Source: Hespellia sp.
GTDB lineage: Bacteria; Bacillota; Clostridia; Lachnospirales; Lachnospiraceae
NCBI GenBank assembly: GCA_028689735.1
Contig: JAQVCP010000001.1
Location: 62,001 to 126,000, forward strand
Reading direction: 5' to 3'
DNA length: 64,000 nt
Shown here: positions 61,745 through 64,000 of the stretch, piece by piece
Layout: each line of letters begins with the position of its first letter
Numbering within the stretch: the stretch's first letter is position 1
Notes under the pieces: model-generated
The model's input: the letters and a program-made list of their open reading frames with translations, nothing else
Told to the model about the DNA's origin: nothing
Database searches by the model: none
Position numbers and translations under genes: made by a program

Positions 61745-62722
61745 CTACCTTGTCAAGATATACGCAAAAAATCCCGCGTAGAACAACAGGAACATCGCAC
61801 CCTCCAGCTTTGAGAATCCTTTTCTGCTGATAGCACAGACATAGACGAGCAGGCTGGCAACAATCAGAATCATCGTGTCATATACCGCCAGAACATCGAC
61901 TGTTATCGGCGTAATCGTCGCTGAGGCACCAAGAATCAACAGAATATTGAACACATTGGAGCCGACCACATTCCCCAGTGCCAGATCATTTTCCCCTTTT
62001 TTAGCAGCCACCAGAGAAGTCACAAGCTCCGGAAGCGAGGTTCCAAGTGCTACAATAGTCAGACCAATGAATGTCTGACTCAGGCCAAACTGCTTTGCAA
62101 TGTCTGTCGCGCTGTCTACTACGAAGTTGCCTCCCGCTACGATTCCCACCAGACCGCCGATAATATAAATTGCGGTACGCAGCGGCGGAAGTACCTCGTA
62201 CTCCTCTTCCGGTTCCCCTGACTGTGCAATGTTCGCACGGTGCTTCAGCGCGTCCATAACTGTCGACGCAAGAAAGACTGCAAACAGTGCCAGAAGAATA
62301 ACTCCACCGATTCTCGTCAGCACGAATGTCCCATCACCACTCATAATTCCCGAAAACTGAAAACCGGTCATTGCCAGAAACAGAACAATAGTAATAAGAA
62401 TGGAGAATGGAAATTCTTTCTTGATTACAGACCATTTTGCCTTCATGGGTCTGGTGACCGCACAGGCTCCGAGTACTACCAGCAAATTAAACAGGTTCGA
62501 TCCAATGACGTTGCTGACCGCAAGGTCATTCTTTCCCTGCAGTGCCGCATTGATGCTGACCGAGGCCTCCGGCATACTGGTTCCAAAAGCAACCACCGTA
62601 AGCCCGATAATAACCGTCGGCACACGCAGAAGTTTTGCTACACTAGAGCATCCGTCTACGAAGAAATCCGCACCTTTAATTAATAAGAAAAATCCAACAA
62701 TAAGTAACACATACGAAATCAT
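61745..62722 (-). CDS. Calcium/sodium antiporter (YrbG-like CaCA family)
   Basis: The 325-residue membrane protein has ten helices in two halves, each with an alpha-repeat: VVAFGTSMPEASVSINAALQGKNDLAVSNVIGSNLFN and IVALGTSLPELVTSLVAAKKGENDLALGNVVGSNVFN. The Glu and Asp/Asn ligands of the exchanger site are present. It exchanges calcium for sodium or protons across the membrane. It is transcribed separately, 114 bp upstream of proS. Confidence 0.93.
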   Translation of the reverse strand: MISYVLLIVGFFLLIKGADFFVDGCSSVAKLLRVPTVIIGLTVVAFGTSMPEASVSINAALQGKNDLAVSNVIGSNLFNLLVVLGACAVTRPMKAKWSVIKKEFPFSILITIVLFLAMTGFQFSGIMSGDGTFVLTRIGGVILLALFAVFLASTVMDALKHRANIAQSGEPEEEYEVLPPLRTAIYIIGGLVGIVAGGNFVVDSATDIAKQFGLSQTFIGLTIVALGTSLPELVTSLVAAKKGENDLALGNVVGSNVFNILLILGASATITPITVDVLAVYDTMILIVASLLVYVCAISRKGFSKLEGAMFLLFYAGFFAYILTR

Positions 62723-63169
62723 AATTTTTTCCTCTCATTTCCTCTTCATTTTTCAAGCGTCCGTCGCAGATTGAAGTGTTCCCGGTTCTCTTATATTTTC
62801 CATACGAACAAGAAAAGAGACCTTTATTGCACCACAAACGGACGTTGTCACGCCATTTACTGCAATAAAAGTCTCGCTAAATCATACCTGTAGTCTATGA
62901 TAAATCCATTGCTGCAACTCTATAGATTCATCTGCATAGAACAGCGAAGTTGACAATATGAACCGGATTATGTTTAAATAATCGTGATGACGATCCATAC
63001 CACATCAAAAACCCTGATGGAAGCTACTCCCTTTTATAGGCTTTAGTTTAACTGGCTTTCCATTGAAAGTCAAGGAAAATGAAGTTTCCAGGATGCTATG
63101 CACGAATGCAGGATGAAGTAATCGGAACGAAACAGGCTCCCCCGTCAATCAAAGGAGAAGAAAACCACT
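62723..63169. other. Gap with a long hairpin and a possible promoter
   Basis: GAGACCTTTATTGCA (about 62817-62831) pairs with TGCAATAAAAGTCTC (62861-62875) with one mismatch around a 29-nt loop. TTGACA (62950-62955) with TTTAAA 17 bases later is the best promoter for the plus-strand gene at 63170, but the -10 is weak. No gene or known RNA was recognised in the remaining sequence. Confidence 0.4.
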
Positions 63170-63904
63170 ATGAACTTGAATATATTATATGAAGATACGC
63201 ATCTTATCGTCTGTATCAAACCCGCTGGCACCCCCACGCAGAGCAGCCGCATCGGCACCCCTGACATGGTCAGTATTTTAAAAAATCACCTGCACCGCCA
63301 GAATCCCAACGCTGGCGAGCCTTATCTCGCGATCATTCACAGACTGGACCAGCCGGTGGAAGGGATCCTGGTTTTTGCAAAGACACCATTTGCTGCAAAA
63401 GAACTAAGCCGACAGCTCCAGAGTAAGGGATTCGGCAAACATTACTACGCCCTGCTAAATGGAAGACCTGCTATAGACAGCCAGACCGTGGAAGATTATC
63501 TGGTAAAAAACGGACGCACGAACACCTCTGATGTCTGTGACAAAGGGACAAACGGTGGAAAACTTGCAAGACTCTCCTACCGCATTCTCTCTGACAGCAC
63601 TTCCAAGACATTCCCAGTGAATCCCGAGTTTATTCCAAACTCCGTAAACGATGGGATCTCATCGGACGCTTTACCGACTGTACCTCTGATTTCTCTTGCC
63701 GAAATCACGTTGGATACCGGACGTCACCACCAGATTCGCGTACAGATGGCACATCTGGGATGCCCGCTGATTGGTGACAGCAAGTATGGCATATCCCGGT
63801 GTCCCTCCCAGCTGGCACTCTGTGCATACCGCTTGGAGTTTATGCATCCTAAAACAAAAAAGAAGCTGGCTTTTCAGTGCCAGCCTACATTTTTACTTTC
63901 TTAG
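63170..63904 (+). CDS. RluA-family pseudouridine synthase
   Basis: The 244-residue protein has the RluA catalytic motif HRLDQPVEGILVFAKT with the nucleophilic Asp at about residue 62, YYALLNGRP, LDTGRHHQIRVQMAHLGCPLIGDSKYG and CAYRLEFMHP. There is no S4 RNA-binding domain. A non-conserved insertion of about 30 residues (FPVNPEFIPNSVNDGISSDA, about residues 145-175) precedes the second half. It modifies uridine in rRNA or tRNA; the target is unknown. AAAGGAG lies before the ATG. Confidence 0.93.
   Translation: MNLNILYEDTHLIVCIKPAGTPTQSSRIGTPDMVSILKNHLHRQNPNAGEPYLAIIHRLDQPVEGILVFAKTPFAAKELSRQLQSKGFGKHYYALLNGRPAIDSQTVEDYLVKNGRTNTSDVCDKGTNGGKLARLSYRILSDSTSKTFPVNPEFIPNSVNDGISSDALPTVPLISLAEITLDTGRHHQIRVQMAHLGCPLIGDSKYGISRCPSQLALCAYRLEFMHPKTKKKLAFQCQPTFLLS
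63865..63895 (+). terminator. Terminator overlapping the end of the pseudouridine synthase gene
   Basis: GCTGGC and GCCAGC form a stem with an eight-base loop followed by TACATTTTTACTTT, all before the stop codon at 63902. The remaining 96 bp to the window edge hold nothing recognised. Confidence 0.45.
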
Positions 63905-64000
63905 AATCCGTATAGTAAGAAATGCATATTTCATAATAGTCCCCCCAAAAATGTTCAAAACACATAACGTGATTTGGATAGGCGAACTGCTTCGGACATG

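Overview
The window looks like a chromosomal segment of a Gram-positive gut anaerobe of the Clostridia, most likely a Lachnospiraceae (Blautia/Ruminococcus/Dorea type). The reasons are strong AGGAGG-type ribosome binding sites, TTGACA/TATAAT promoters, a type III glutamine synthetase, the murB-rapZ-whiA-crh order of Firmicutes, a 480-residue class of ProRS, and dense sugar-uptake islands. Most genes are on the minus strand. No rRNA, CRISPR array, prophage or intact insertion sequence was seen.

Layout. 1-2.5 kb: phosphate uptake, with a Na/Pi cotransporter cut by the left edge and a PstS-like lipoprotein whose two half-domains are in swapped order, behind a probable Pho box. 2.7-7.9 kb: two small proteins, glnN, class II aldolase and tRNA-Glu(CTC). 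8-12.2 kb: lipid kinase and the murB-rapZ-whiA-crh operon, where the HPr-like protein has Asp instead of His at position 15. 12.4-21.2 kb: CNNM/CBS protein, a BceAB-like exporter divergent from a LytTR/GHKL two-component system, a membrane protein plus Xre pair with operator repeats, and a signal-less CwlC-like amidase behind a structured leader and a duplicated fragment of its own start. 21.2-24.4 kb: glmM, a HAD phosphatase and rpiB.

The centre is carbohydrate catabolism. 24.4-32.1 kb is an arabinose island: a ChvE/MmsA/MmsB-type ABC importer, AraR, AraD and AraA, with no araB in the window; a pair of palindromes resembling AraR operators lies before the importer. 32.3-40.4 kb carries a second importer of the YtfQRT-YjfF type, preceded by a YesN/YesM-type two-component system. 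40.6-54.6 kb is a third, less usual cluster: a FadR-type GntR regulator, a MalEFG-type importer, two VOC-fold proteins, two SDRs, a Gfo/Idh/MocA oxidoreductase, GH1 and GH3 glycosidases, a split transketolase and a GarR-type reductase. Its regulator probably binds TTGTAATACAA boxes just downstream of its own promoter and the importer promoter, and near the transketolase gene. Together the cluster suggests uptake of a beta-linked glycoside, intracellular hydrolysis, redox rearrangement and transketolase cleavage, but the substrate cannot be named.

54.8-55.3 kb holds a probable type I toxin-antitoxin locus: a 31-33 residue hydrophobic peptide with a long structured leader and an opposing promoter. 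55.4-60.1 kb is the str operon (rpsL-rpsG-fusA-tuf). It is followed by proS, a Ca/Na antiporter and, on the plus strand, an RluA-type pseudouridine synthase. Several intergenic gaps share short repeats, which suggests a family of dispersed palindromic elements.

All protein names come from motif and family recognition by eye. Functions not directly visible in the sequence are marked as inference.
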